Shown here one piece after another: positions 35,587-46,890 of a stretch of DNA of 64,000 nucleotides. The stretch is from Narthecium ossifragum (lineage: Eukaryota; Streptophyta; Magnoliopsida; Dioscoreales; Nartheciaceae), in NCBI GenBank assembly GCA_963920575.1, contig OY986975.1, forward strand, positions 16,275,897-16,339,896, in the 5' to 3' direction. A program made the translations under genes and the position numbers. Under the pieces are notes generated by a model, which ran no database searches, was not told the origin of the DNA, and was given only the letters and a program-made list of their open reading frames with translations. The first letter of the stretch is position 1, and each line of letters starts with the position of its first letter.

Positions 35587-35974
35587 GACCCCGATCTGGG
35601 TACATGCTTCGTCGGCAGTACTCTACCGATTGACTCAAAATTCAATTGAATATATGAATCATTTAATCAGTAAAGTTCTATTAATTGAGTCACATGTTTC
35701 ATCGATAGTATTATCGGTAGACATATACCGATTAAATATATGAATCATCTAATCAATAGAGTCCTACGATGACTCAATCAGTAGAACACTATTGATGAAA
35801 CATGTGACTCAATCGGTAGGACTTTACCAATTAGATGATTCATACATTACCGATTGAATGATCAAATCTATCCGATGAATCAGTTGAGTCAATCGGTAGA
35901 TCAATCGGTAGAGTCCTCCGATTGAAACATGTACATTCGTTTACATGCCCTGGGCATGTACCCAAATCGGGGTC
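35587..35974. mobile_element. foldback MITE with ATCGGTAG palindromes (copy 3)
   Basis: The terminal inverted repeats GACCCCGATCTGGGTACATG(C) at 35587-35607 and the complement of (G)CATGTACCCAAATCGGGGTC at 35954-35974 differ by one base. The interior is a chain of CTACCGATTGA, TCAATCGGTAG and ATTCATACAT-like words in both orientations. No coding frame is present. Confidence 0.7.
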
Positions 35975-36814
35975 AGACATAAAAAAAAAGCTTAGTTGTA
36001 CGTATTTATAATGGATGCGGGTGTGATTCTTGTTAGTGATCTCTAATTTCTTCTGTTAAACTTCTTTGAGTTTTATTTTGTAGCTTGTTTGCACGCATGA
36101 AGTATATTTATCTTTTAAAATGTTCACCTCGTCAATCAATTACGAAATTCAATCCACATTCTATTTGTGATGCACATACACCTGCATTTGTATATACAAT
36201 ATTGATTATTTAAAGAGACTGATGCTAGGAAATTCTGCAATGTAGGGAGATGTTTGAAGGGCTATGCTTACTCAGCCTTGAAGGATCACTGGAGAAGCAA
36301 GCTTAAGAGGAAGAACCAAAAAACAAAGCTAACAAAACATTAGATTTGAAGAGTGATGCAACAAATAAGAGGCTGCTGAAGTCAAATTCAAGCATAGAAG
36401 AACACCCTGACAGACACAACTAACATTCAAATCACAAGTAATTCCTCAGCAAGTAGCCATTGTGCATAAAGCAAAAAACTACCAAGGTCTCCAGCAAAAT
36501 ACCAACCTACTAAAACAGTAGCTTTAAACATTGTTTGTAACAAAACAACAATATTTATCAATTCCAAGGTACAAGAATGTAGAACAAAATGAGTTTTCTC
36601 GATTCATAATGCTAAAAAGAGGACAATATTGGAAACAATTCTAACCATAAATGCTGCCTGATCACGAAAATTTCATGTATGGTTACACCATAAACCTTAT
36701 TACAACAAGGATAACACAAGTTGTGCTTGGAATTTTTTCGGATTTTCGCTGGTTCTCCTACTGATGTGCCTATTTGGTCAGGGAACCGAAATAAAAGAAA
36801 AGGAGATGGAAAAC
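35975..36814. other. intergenic and 3' flank of the L22 gene, no other content seen
   Basis: AT-rich sequence. The part nearest 36815 is the 3' untranslated region of the minus-strand L22 gene; no bounded repeat or coding segment is seen. Confidence 0.5.
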
Positions 36815-39800
36815 CTAAGTTGATGCACCCTCCTTCGGTTTCCTGCTCCACCTTGGCGTGGTCTCAATAAGCTGATGAGGGACAAGTTGCCTCTCCCGCC
36901 TCGTCAGCTTCTTGTAGTTGCTAACTCTCAGCTTTGCAATCTTGGCCTCCTCTTCAGGGGTGGTCTCCCTCACCACAACAGTCAGCCGACATCTGGGTCT
37001 CACCATGATCCCACTTCTCCCTTTTGCGTGGTAAGAGACGCGTTTCATATACAGACCTTTTCCAACAAAGGCTTCGGCTAAAAAGCAAATGAAAAGAACA
37101 AGCAAAATTTTAAATAGAATCTGTCAAGGTGCTGAAACTTTATAATGCAAAAGTTGCCTCTTTAGTCCGCAATCTCACATTCCTACCTCTCTAAGAATGG
37201 ATGCCAACTTACCGACAAGGAGGCGATCGGCGTCCAAACCATGATTATGGGTTGCATTAGCACGAGCTGAGTGTATAACCTGCAGCAGGTCAAACATCAA
37301 CACCTCCATGGAAATCAAGAACAAGCATACCAGAAAGTCTATCGTGTCTACATGTGCTAGAGTTCGTGAGTGGCAACTTTAGCAAGATAGCAACTTCCTA
37401 CAAGTTCCTGTTATGGACTAACTGGCAAGGTAGTTCAGAATCCCATGCCTCCCATCTCCAATCAGTTATAAAGTCTAAAGCCAAATTCAACAGTTCCAAA
37501 GCATAATATGATCCCATCCACAAGCAATCCAGGAAGACCCCTATACCTTGAATGACTTAACTTGAAGACAGCACACACGTTTTACTATGGCAAACTACAA
37601 TAATGAGAAAGAATCAAATCCACAACACCTTCCCATTAGTGAATTCAACAAAACATGAGTACATATTTGCTCAAGTAACAAGTTTTCTCCATTTATTCGA
37701 GAATCGAGATAGAGCCATGGACCAGTTTGAAACTTTAGATCATAGAAGCAAAGTAGAAGCTCATTACACCTGATACAGTGTCTTTGCGGCTCTTTTCACT
37801 GTAACTTGTAGCTGAAGAAGGGCATCTTCAACACGCATTCCACGAACCAGTTTAGCGACCAGATTAACCTTCTTGGGACTCTTAACACCACCATGCATAT
37901 TGAGAGTCAATTAGAGACAGATCGAATGAGGGTCTTAAATGTCAGAGGAAAAAAGAATGTACAGATGAAAGCAAATTCTGGTAAGCACCAACTTCGTCCT
38001 TTTTTATAGTCTGTTTACAACAAAATGAATAAATAAAGATGACGCACTGCTATGTAAGCTAAGCAATTGATGATACTGCAGCTAAAAGAGTATGGTGACA
38101 AATGAAATAGAGGGGTCCAAAATGACCGCAGTGAATGAGATAGAAGATACAATAAATATGAATCAAGAAAACAATCCTAGATGCCAACCTCCCTTTTACC
38201 CCTGCACTAAAAATAATCCATAGCCAAACTTTGTAGCTTTGGCAAGCAATTTATAGTCATTTTCAACAAGAAGCTTGCTTTCTCCCGAAAGCCTCTCCTT
38301 GACAGAAATAAATACATATGAAAGAGGAGAACATAGCAGAACATTGCAACCTTCCGAACCAATCAATGGGTCAACGTTTTCCTGAACACCCTCCAGGGAT
38401 TCACGTAGAAACCCACTAATGTAACCATCTTTTTCTCGGCATTCTCCATGGATAACGTGGAACCACACTAATTGTCTCCTTTTAGATCCTATCTTACAAG
38501 CACTCTCTAGTCCATTCCACGGGCTTATCTCTAATCTTAGTCCGGCCCAATGACCTAGCCTCACCAGTCCACTCGGCGGACTAACACCAGTTACCAGAGA
38601 CCCTCCAGGACATAGTTCAAATCACAGCAAACCCTACCGAGAGTCGAGGTTTCAATCTATCCATGCCACATACACATACTAATATAGACAAGAAGATGCA
38701 TTATACTGTCCATGAAACAATAAGAGAACATTCACGACCCTACCGAAGCCCAGGCTCAAGTCAGACGGTACTAAAACCATGAAACTAATTGCCGACAAAA
38801 CATGTGAAAAATCAGGACGTGACAATTTGGTATCGAATTTTTAGGCTCTAGATCACTAGGCACTGACTTACATCCCTAGGTGCGCTCCTATATTGTTGCT
38901 GGGCGTAGTAGAGCAAAGGTATATAAGTTGCTAGAGACAAGATAGAGTCCACTAACATGCATATACGCTTAGTTTGAAGTGACTGAGGTTAATCTAGGAT
39001 GATAATTGCCTAAATTGTTTGGTAAAGAGCAGGTGGGCCTGCTTGTTTCTTTCACAGATCCTGCCAAGCTGGCTACTTCTGCTGACTGAGAGGATCCCCC
39101 TGTTCCCTGATGCATCGACGAGGTAGTGGCATGTCGCAAGCGGATCGCAGTTTCAATAATGAAGGCCACACCATGCTGTGAGAGTTTAGGAGGAATACTC
39201 CAGTTTTGGGAGAGCTAAACCAATGGTATTGGCTCAAACAAGTAGAAAAGATCCTTAACATGATCAACACAACATATTAGCCGAGTCCAATTTACACATT
39301 TGCAGTTGGAGGGTGATGGTAACAACTAATGGAAGTTGGTCAAGGCGTCAAGAAAAGCCACCTGAATGATGTGACTAGAGTTTCAAGGCGTCTTCCCAAA
39401 GACGTACTTCCAGCATGTCCTTCGAACAGCGAAGGTGGAGTTCCTAGGCTTGAATTAGGGGGATAGCATACTGATGGAGTATAGGAGCTACTTTCAGCGT
39501 TAGCATGTTACACCAAGAGATTTGTGCCTGATGAAAACTGTTGAGTTAGAAGGTTCAAGAGCGAATTCCTTATTGTGCCTGTCTCAAGCCGCCAAGGTGT
39601 CAAGCGTACCCTCATTATTGAGGGAGCATGGAGGACATCTAGTTTAGCAGTGAGTTAAACTCCAGAGGCCGTGGCCAGTGCAACAATAGCAATAGCTAAG
39701 TTTTCCTATTACTATGTGCTGCCACGAGAGATGATTTCCAACAAGCAACAGCAATAATAATATTACTACTATTATTATCCTCATCCCAAGAAGTGTATAA

Positions 39801-41997
39801 AGAATGGGGGCTTCAAAACATAGAAATGAGGTTGGCGTCTGACTTTATTGTCTAACTAAGCAAAAAAACTGTCCTAAATGTGCCAATCAGGAGGGCTAAT
39901 GTGTGAACTATAGCAGCGGTTACTTACAAGGCAGCAACAAAATCATTAGCAGAGGCTGACAAAACCATTGCTAGTAGCAAATGAAATTTGGCAGTACTCG
40001 ATGGGGGCTGGCTTAAAGCATTAGCAGCTTTGATGAAAAGTTTTTATTTACAGAAAAATGAAACCTTGTTTACTAGAGGAAAACAAAAGGATGAAGCTTT
40101 GTTTGTATATACATGGTCTCTAGAAAACAAAAGGCTCACAATCTCTGAAGATGTAAAAAGAAATTCCATTAGCATGATCGGATGGAAATATGCACGGTAG
40201 CCTAAAACTTGAAGGCACCTTTTGTTGCCATGTTCGTAATGCATTCACATTCTACTTTCCTGTAAAGCAAGATTCAGTTTAGAGGACCGACTATGCGAAA
40301 AAGTTTGTGAATGAATATTGAATTGGCAATGGAAACGGTTTTAACAAATTCATTATGTCAGGAAAGTACAATGACTACAATGCAATTTGTAGAGCACATA
40401 TTGTTTCACTCTTAGCAATATTTGCAGCATCAGTTGCTTTTCGAAAATCTATATGACCGTATTATTTTCTGAAGGGCGAAGAATTTTGCAGCATTATTTT
40501 CTTGACGTATCAATTTGAAGTTGAGTTTCAAATAGATTATGTGATCTTATCTGGTCCACATAACCCTGCATGCTGGAAGAATAGAATCTTCTAAGTCAAT
40601 TGAATCTAAATCGACAAGGATTAAGTTCGGGTTTATTCTCCTAACCGAATGTCTATGTTGATTGAGTTCGGATTGAGCCGTATCCAATGCTATTGGAACT
40701 TTCGAGTCATGCAAACTAGTTACTTATTTATCTTTCTTTGGGTTTTACCTTCCTACATCAAAAACTGCACACACCATAATACTAATCTGTGTAAAAAACC
40801 ACGACATTGCACATAAAAGGAGGGAGAAAAGTATTCATTTCCAAGTCCATTAAAAATGTCTTCGCACATTGAGAAAAGATGCAAAACAAAAGTACGGTAC
40901 AACATGTAATCATCAATGCCAGAATACCTGTCTTATGTCCTTCTTGATAGCTTGAACTGTTGAACGTTTACAAACCACACCCTTGTTTTCTGTTTTCCCA
41001 CCATCTCCCAACATTGGTGTCAGAGGAGACGATATAGGAGCCATGTTTTGATCATTTTCCGCCAACAAGGGTCTTAAACTGGAAATTCCCTGAAAGAGCA
41101 TAATACAAGCTCAAACTTGCACCATGCGCATATCATATAGGTTGATTACAAAAAGAAATGATGATTTCACTTCTAAAAAGAAATGATGATTCCACTTCTA
41201 AGAATCCAAAAAGGCTACAGTGCCACAAAAAAGAAAAGGACCCCATCAGGCAATATCCTTCCTTCCTTCATCTCTTGAATGGTGAGGGATTGGAGGAGAC
41301 AAGATTCTATACGAATAGAGAAATAGGCCTCTATGTACATACTGGCTACAGTTGGTGAAAATATCGAATAAAAGGTAGCATTGTGCTATATATAATACAC
41401 AAAATTAAACATCTTCATGGCCTCCAAGCAAACTAAACTCAAAAGGCAATCACGATATGAGAAATAAATAAATGTGGTAAGTATCTATGCCATATAGAAA
41501 TGCCTAAGAAATTGTAGAAAAACAGAGTTTCGGGTAGGCCTTTTTAGGTCGATGAATGCATAAACATCTCATGTCCAGAAAAATGCACAGTTTATTGGCA
41601 TAGTGAAGTTTATATCATTTGATTCGCAAGCCCAAAGGAACACAGTACCAGATGTTGCACATAACGATAAAAAGAGTCTGCAGGTAAAAGATCAGCTGCT
41701 CTCGACTGACGAATCGATCGACCTGCAACAAGAAAAGCACATAATCAACCGGTTGTTTTAACTGGCCCGATAAAGCCCCGCATTCGATATCCAGTAATTG
41801 TTATCCTTAGTGACGAATGAATCAACGTGAAAAGATGAACCAAGATGGTGGGCAACATTGAGCTTCCTACCTGATGATGTTAGTGACGAATTGACGAATG
41901 TGGAATACGGCGCGGCAGCCGGTGGACATCGGCATTGGAGCACTTCAGCACTGATCCGGTGACGAAGGAACCGCAGGCACCTCTGCCATCCCACCAT
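36815..41997 (-). CDS. ribosomal protein L22, organellar (mitochondrial), nuclear-encoded, 6 exons
   Basis: Exons: 41871-41997, 41649-41722, 40928-41089, 37770-37880, 37213-37279, 36815-37077. They join in phase into 804 nt, 267 residues, the usual plant length. Residues 1-40 (MVGWQRCLRFLRHRISAEVL...) are Arg-rich with no acids early on, as in a mitochondrial presequence. The uL22 fold runs from about residue 108: STVQAIKKDIRQ, SPKKVNLVAKLVRGMRVEDA, LQLQVTVKRAAKTLYQ, VIHSARANATHNHGLDADRL, AEAFVGKGLYMKRVSYHAKG, then RPRCRLTVVVRE, with a plant-specific tail ELTRRERQLVPH-like (KLTRRERQLVPHQLIETTPR). L22 lies beside the peptide exit tunnel of the large subunit. The start was taken at the ATG at 41997; the codon before it is GTG. 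The third intron (37881-40927) is 3 kb and holds a gypsy relic. Confidence 0.93.
38196..38564 (-). other. unrecognised 122-codon reading frame in L22 intron 3
   Basis: The minus-strand frame contains KERLSGESKLLVENDYKLLA and KFGYGLFLVQG. No family is recognised. It lies next to the gypsy relic and may be part of old transposon sequence. Confidence 0.25.
38740..39700 (+). pseudogene. Ty3/gypsy relic: LTR end, primer site and decayed gag
   Basis: A likely LTR end (ACGTGACA at about 38823) is followed by TTTGGTATCGAATTTTTAGG, a decayed Met-tRNA primer site. Downstream, the plus strand gives recognisable gag pieces in shifting frames: LNQWYWLKQVEKIL (about 39219-39260) and FFPKTYFQHVLRTAKVEFLG (about 39393-39455), matching the retrotransposon gag domain pattern, with stops and shifts between them. 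No pol follows. It is antisense to the L22 gene. Confidence 0.65.
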
Positions 41998-42430
41998 CAC
42001 TTCCTAACCAACAACAACCCAACGTATCTGCGTAGTAGAGATCACTAATTTTGGACTTGTAGCTCGAAAAAAATCCGCACAAGAGAAAAAAACGAGTAGA
42101 AGACTGGGAAAGGAGACCGATTGATGATGAATTTATTTAGTTCTCACCCCACCAAGCCTCTAAACACATTACACCAAGCGCAGGAGCTTACCTCGTCGGC
42201 GGCGGGAGATGGAGTCGTAGCTCCGGCGATAACTGATCCAGTGTCGACTGGGAGGACTGCAGTGCCGGGAGGACTCGGTATAGAAATAGAAGGGGAACGG
42301 AGAGAGATAAGGCGGCGGTGTCGTGGTCGGAGCCTCGCCGGCTATCGGGTCCGGCGGAGACGGAGCGTCGGCGGTGTGATTGAGGAGGGGAACAGAGGAA
42401 GGGGGTTTAGGGCTTTACCCGTCCCAAATC
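41998..42430 (-). promoter_or_regulatory. 5' leader exon, leader intron and promoter side of the L22 gene
   Basis: On the minus strand a GC-rich stretch (about 42190-42420) ends in GACGAG|GTAAGC at about 42192, a consensus donor. It is best read as a 5' UTR exon followed by a leader intron of about 180 bases. An opposite-strand 124-codon frame over it is Arg/Gly-rich and is a composition artefact. Confidence 0.5.
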
Positions 42431-43394
42431 TATTAGGCCATGATCCCAAATCTAAACCCCTTGTTGTCCACAATCGCATACATCTTGTTAAATAATAAGT
42501 CAGCTAATACACTGTAGTGAGATTTTCACTTTAAAAACATAATTAATGAGATTTTTAGCAATAAAAGGGACTAAATTGGTGTTATCACCAATTAACTATT
42601 TTAAAATATCGCCATCTACGTTTTATCGATGTTGTCGGAACCCATATTATCAATTTTATTTACAAAAAACTACCTCGAACAAAACCCCGTTAGTTTTCAT
42701 CAATTATCTGAAATTCATTTTTGTTTTTAATACTTTTAACAATATAATTGACCAAAATACTCTTATATTAGATACAATTTTATTATTTTTCTCTAAAGAA
42801 AAAAAGACACACTGAACAATTTTTTTAATATTACCATTTTCACATTTAACTATATCATTAACTATTTTTAGATAGATATATTATTAACAATGAGAGGTTC
42901 ATTTGGACATAGGTTGAATATGATTAAGTAGTCGAACCTAATGACCATAAATGGAAGCTTAAGGCAGGCGATTTGTAATAAAATTGATAAGTGAGGAACT
43001 AGGATTCAATAATGAATAACGCAGGTAGTTTTTCATAGTATTCATAAAATATAGATGACGATATGTAAAAAAAGACCATTTATTATTCAGCTGTGTTGTA
43101 TAATCCATTTGTTATTTGGAGTTTTGGACTTTAGGCGATTCGACCATTTGTAATGTCGATAAGGCCATTCATATCAGCTTCCCTATCCATCTTCCTAAAA
43201 TACTCCAATATATATTACTTCCCTACTTTACAGCTTCTCTATTTACAACACCCTACATCAGCTTCCCTAAACCATTCCCTATATCATTAAAATACTCATT
43301 TTCCCTTTTTTTTTTATATTCTATTCTTCATTTATTATTTGCCAGACATATAATTTTAGAATTTGTATTATATTACAAATTGAAACTTTGATAA
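42431..43394. other. AT-rich intergenic DNA, with MITE-like segment near its end
   Basis: No gene is seen. The segment 43150-43280 carries ATATCAGCTTCCCTA and ACATCAGCTTCCCTAAA words that also occur, inverted, at 45290-45400 on the other side of the Pack-MULE. This suggests the Pack-MULE landed in an older repeat, but no ends or target duplication could be fixed. Confidence 0.4.
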
Positions 43395-43403
43395 TATTAT
43401 ATA

Positions 43404-43686
43404 GGCTAAATTTTCAATTAGTACCCTGTAGTTTGACCGATATTTTTATATGGTCCTTATATTTCAAAAAGTTGCAATACAGACCCTCAAATTTAATAAT
43501 CGCTCTTATGTGGTCCGCCATGTCACCCGCCGTTAGCTACCGTCCCCGATCTGACGGAAAGTGGGGCCACATGCGCTGCACGTGACCCAATGCCTCAAGC
43601 CGCTGCAGCTCCGCCGGCCCCAAACCCACCCGACCTCCTCGTACTCCGCCACCACCCTCAGCCCGCCCTTTTGTACCTCCTCGTAC
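43404..43686. repeat. left TIR of the Pack-MULE
   Basis: It pairs in inverted orientation with 44586-44864. It contains an ATG (43591-43593, plus strand) at the position equivalent to the start codon used from the right TIR. Confidence 0.88.
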
Positions 43687-43699
43687 TCCGCCACCACCC

Positions 43700-43933
43700 T
43701 CAGCCGTTGAGCATGTTAGGGACAAACTCATAGACGAGCAATCTCTGAGCTCCAGAGATGCAGTAGCCGACGAGGGACACGAGGTGGCGGTGGTGGATTC
43801 GGCTGATGATCTCGACCTCGGCCTGGAACTCACGCTCGCCTTGGTCGCTGCCGGATTTCAACTGCTTCACGGTGATCTCCTTCCCGGTCGAAAGGACCCC
43901 TTTGTGCACGTAGCCGAACTCGCCCTGACCCAA
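43700..43933 (-). pseudogene. PERK kinase N-lobe fragment, internal copy
   Basis: It encodes [20 protein letters not shown], then [20 protein letters not shown] and [20 protein letters not shown] before [10 protein letters not shown] and a stop. This is the glycine-rich loop through hinge of a receptor kinase, with the Gly loop altered (GQGE for GQGG). HRD and DFG motifs are absent. It is offset by about 368 bases from a second, better copy at 44067-44350; the pair is a tandem duplication inside the Pack-MULE. Confidence 0.85.
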
Positions 43934-44066
43934 GAGATTGGTCGCGGAGAAGTTAGAGGTCGCCGCCGCTGCAGCTCCGCCGCCCCCAAACCCACCCGAC
44001 CTCCTCGTACTCCGCCACCACCCTCAGCTCGCCCTTTTGTACCCTCCTCGTACTCCGCCACCACCC

Positions 44067-44678
44067 TCAGCCGCTGAGCTTGTTAGGGACAAACTCATAG
44101 ACGAGCAATCTCTGAGCTCCAGAGATGTAGTAGCCGACAAGGGACACGAGGTGGCGGTGGTGGATTCGGCTGATGATCTCGACCTCGGTCTGGAACTCAC
44201 GCTCGCCTTGGCCGCTGCCGGATTTCAGCTGCTTCACGGCGATCTCCTTCCCGGTCGGAAGGACCCCTTTGTGCACGTAGCCGAACCCGCCCTGACCCAA
44301 GAGATTGGCCGCGGAGAAGTTAGAGGTCGCCGCCGCGAGCTCCTCGAAGGTGAAGGTGCTCTTGTTGAAGCCCAAGGCAAGGGTGGGGGACGGCGGCGGC
44401 AAGGGCGGCCCGTGCGGCCCCGAGTAGGCCGAGCTCACTTCGCCGCTGCTTATTAGCAAGGCAGGGTGCTGCGGGTGCCAACCACCGCCCGGGGCTATTG
44501 TCCCGGGCGGTGGTAGGAGCTTGACGACGTGGTCCATCCCTTGCTGCCACTTCGAAGGTACATTGCCGTAGTAACTGGCGCCTGAAACGAGGAGGTACAA
44601 AAGGGCGCCCTGAGGGTGGTGGAGTACGAGGAGGTCGGATGGGTTTGGGGCCGGCGGAGCTACAGCGGCTTGAGGCAT
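44067..44678 (-). pseudogene. chimeric 203-codon frame: TIR-derived start fused to PERK juxtamembrane and kinase N-lobe
   Basis: The frame opens with an ATG inside the right TIR (44678), runs through TIR-encoded Pro/Ala-rich residues, then enters captured sequence. This comprises a juxtamembrane part ([48 protein letters not shown]) and kinase subdomains I-V ([25 protein letters not shown] with the ATP-binding Lys, [15 protein letters not shown]). It stops at the hinge, so no catalytic loop or activation segment exists. PERKs are plasma-membrane proline-rich extensin-like receptor kinases. Whether this chimera is transcribed is unknown; a kinase function is excluded by the truncation. Confidence 0.8.
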
Positions 44679-44864
44679 TGGGTCACGTGCGGCGCACGTG
44701 GCCCCATTTTCCGTCAGATCGCGGACGGAAGCTAACGGTTGCTGACGTGGCGGACCACATAAGAGAGATTTTTAAATTTGAGGGTTTGTATTGCAACTTT
44801 TTGAAATATAAGGATCATATAAAAATATCGGTCAAACTACAGGGTACTAATTGAAAATTTAGCC
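44586..44864. repeat. right TIR of the Pack-MULE
   Basis: Inverted partner of 43404-43686; it ends AATTTAGCC at 44864. Confidence 0.88.
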
Positions 44865-44984
44865 TATTATATATTAAAATATAATATAGAATAAATAATA
44901 TATAATTTAATCTCAATAGTTCTATTAATTAAATACTTGAAATCCATTCATCAAATTCTAGCGCCCATATTTTAGAATAAATAT

Positions 44985-45240
44985 ATAAGTTAGAATTTTT
45001 AAATATAAATTAATGTATAAGTTAGAATTTTTAAATATAAATTAATGTATAAGTTAGAATTTTTTAATATATAAGTTAGAATTTTTTAATATAAATTAAT
45101 GTATAGAGAGAGGTAAAAGAGAGGGTGAAATAGATATATAAGTTAGAATTTTTTTAATATAAATTAATGTATAGAGAGGTAAAAGAGAGGGTGAAATAAT
45201 TATATAAATTAGATTTTTTTAATATAAATTAATGGATAGG
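44985..45240. repeat. AT-rich tandem repeats
   Basis: TATAAGTTAGAATTTTT and AAATATAAATTAATGTAT blocks repeat at least five times, with a second unit TAGAGAGAGGTAAAAGAGAGG occurring twice. Non-coding. Confidence 0.8.
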
Positions 45241-45405
45241 GAGTGCTACAGTGCTCCGCCACATGTAGGGGAGCACTGTTCATCTCCTCTATCATAGGGT
45301 GGCTGTAGGGAAGCTGATGCAGCCCTGTTTTCACCGGCCACTCTAAATTTGCCACCCTAAAATAGGGTAGGGAGGCATTTAGGGTGGCTGATGTGGGTGC
45401 TCTAA
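45241..45405. repeat. MITE-like terminal segment
   Basis: GTGCTACAGTGCTCC and GGAGCACTGTTC form a local inverted pair. The segment continues with TAGGGTGGCTGTAGGGAAGC and ends TTTAGGGTGGCTGATGTGGG, words typical of plant hAT-type MITE ends. The partner end may be at about 43150-43200. Confidence 0.4.
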
Positions 45406-45787
45406 CAAATTAAAGAGCCTCTTATTACTAGAGTAATTCTTTTTACACCACAACAATTACTAGGTACACCATACTTTACTTTTATATTTTCTGATTGGCC
45501 ACCAAAGATTAACATGTTATGTGGACAACCACCACCGAATGTAAATTACTTTTACATCTATAATCAATTTTATTTATTTTAACTCCCCCAACAAATAATG
45601 ACCAAATTAGGCTTAATTAGTGGAAAATTTAATAGAAGATGAATTCGAATTCAATAAAAAAATAAGGTTAAAATAAAAGCATTTTATATATTCAATTTTT
45701 GATAATTATTCTAACCCATCCATCCAAGAAACAATGAACAAATTACTCTAGAGTGGACTTGACCTATTAATGTATTTTGAGTCAAGT

Positions 45788-46721
45788 TCAGACTCCATGA
45801 GATGAGATGATAATTGCAATACGGGCAATTTATGTCTTTGAATAGTTTTCTTACAGAGTAATTGTACGTTTGAATTGTTTGAACTCGAGTGGCATAACAA
45901 GATAAATAAGTTGATCTGTAGGCGAGGTTAAGCAATTTCAGGTTGTCCTGCTTTCCATGACTTGAGCTTGTTGGCAATCGGCATCTCTATCAGCTCAATT
46001 ATATATTTCTTGTCGGATTTGTGATCAGTTATATCCATAAATAATAACAAGGACTAAAAATTATCGATACCAAGGACAAATTAGCAACTACTAAATTAGT
46101 ATTGTGCATTAGAAAAGTATGTAAAAATTCTTAATAGCATGGAATCCAAGCATCTTCGTGGTGTATACGACATGCAATAATGTCTCATGCTTTGGTCCTT
46201 TTCTACCCTTTAAGATATTTCTATAGGTAGGGTAGGTGCATTATTGAGCTATAGGATGTCCAATCTTGAAGCCAATCTCATTGAGTTCCAGCTTCGAAAG
46301 GACATCACCACCAGAGAGAGAAGGAAGAGGAGGAGGAGAAAGATCAGGTCCTTGAATACCTTTTTTCTGCGAAAAGGTCTGTTAATTATCTGAAATTGCA
46401 CTGTTTGTGGTTTCTAATTTCTTCTTGATTTTTCTGCCTCTTTTCCTAGTTTTCCTATTAATCTTGGTGCATATCTCTCATGGCAAAAGCTGTTCTTTTT
46501 CTTCTTCTTCTTCTTGTTTTTTTTTTTGTGGGATTTCGATAGATATATGAAGCTCACACTCTATTTTTCTATTACTGCTAATATTTGGGGTTTTTAGAAC
46601 ATCTCCTAGCAGAGGATGATGGGTTTTGACTGCGGTGATCTAGCTTAATTGTTATCTGAATAACTAGTATGGATGAGTAAATGCCGAAATTAAAACCACC
46701 CTTTTGTTTGCTTGCTTAATT
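45788..46721 (+). repeat. tandem duplication copy A of the NLR upstream/leader region
   Basis: The segment ATAATTGCAATACGGGCAAT...AACTCGAGTGGCATAACAAG...GTCTGTTAATTATCTG...TTTGTTTGCTTGC matches, block by block and in order, the region just upstream of the NLR gene (46722-46820 joined to 53000-54024). It includes a copy of the presumed leader exon (46260-46375, purine-rich) and its donor AAAAG|GTCTG at about 46377. No NLR coding sequence follows this copy. Confidence 0.85.
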
Positions 46722-46890
46722 CCAAACTCCATGTAATGATAATTGCAATACTTGCAATTTTATGTCTTTGAATATTTTTCGTACAGAGTATTCTTAAATT
46801 TGAATAGTTGGAACTCGAGTTTTTTTTTTTTTTTTTTTTGCTGAATTGAGCCAAGAGGCTAAGTGATACAGATCCCTACTTCATGTTACA

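Larger units (their letters stand above)
43404..44864. mobile_element. Pack-MULE carrying PERK receptor-kinase fragments
   Basis: Long terminal inverted repeats (about 280 bases, over 90% alike by eye) start GGCTAAATTTTCAATTAGTA at 43404 and end with its complement at 44864. The element is flanked by identical 9-bp duplications TATTATATA (43395-43403 and 44865-44873), the hallmark of Mutator-like elements. The 1461-bp body contains no transposase but has two copies of a PERK-type kinase segment, making it a Pack-MULE. The subterminal TIR sequence itself is GC-rich and coding-like (CCCCAAACCCACCCGACC). Confidence 0.92.

Noticed and set aside
42121..42495. 124-codon plus-strand frame opposite the L22 leader
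   Set aside because: Arg/Gly-rich with no family motif, lying over a GC-rich 5' UTR exon with a good donor on the minus strand.
43938..44456. 172-codon plus-strand frame opposite the kinase fragment
   Set aside because: The kinase match is on the other strand; this frame is its GC-rich complement.
43150..45405. A larger MITE with ends at about 43150 and 45405 into which the Pack-MULE inserted
   Set aside because: Both sides share ATCAGCTTCCCTA-type words in inverted orientation, but no precise ends or target-site duplication could be found, so it was not called as one element.
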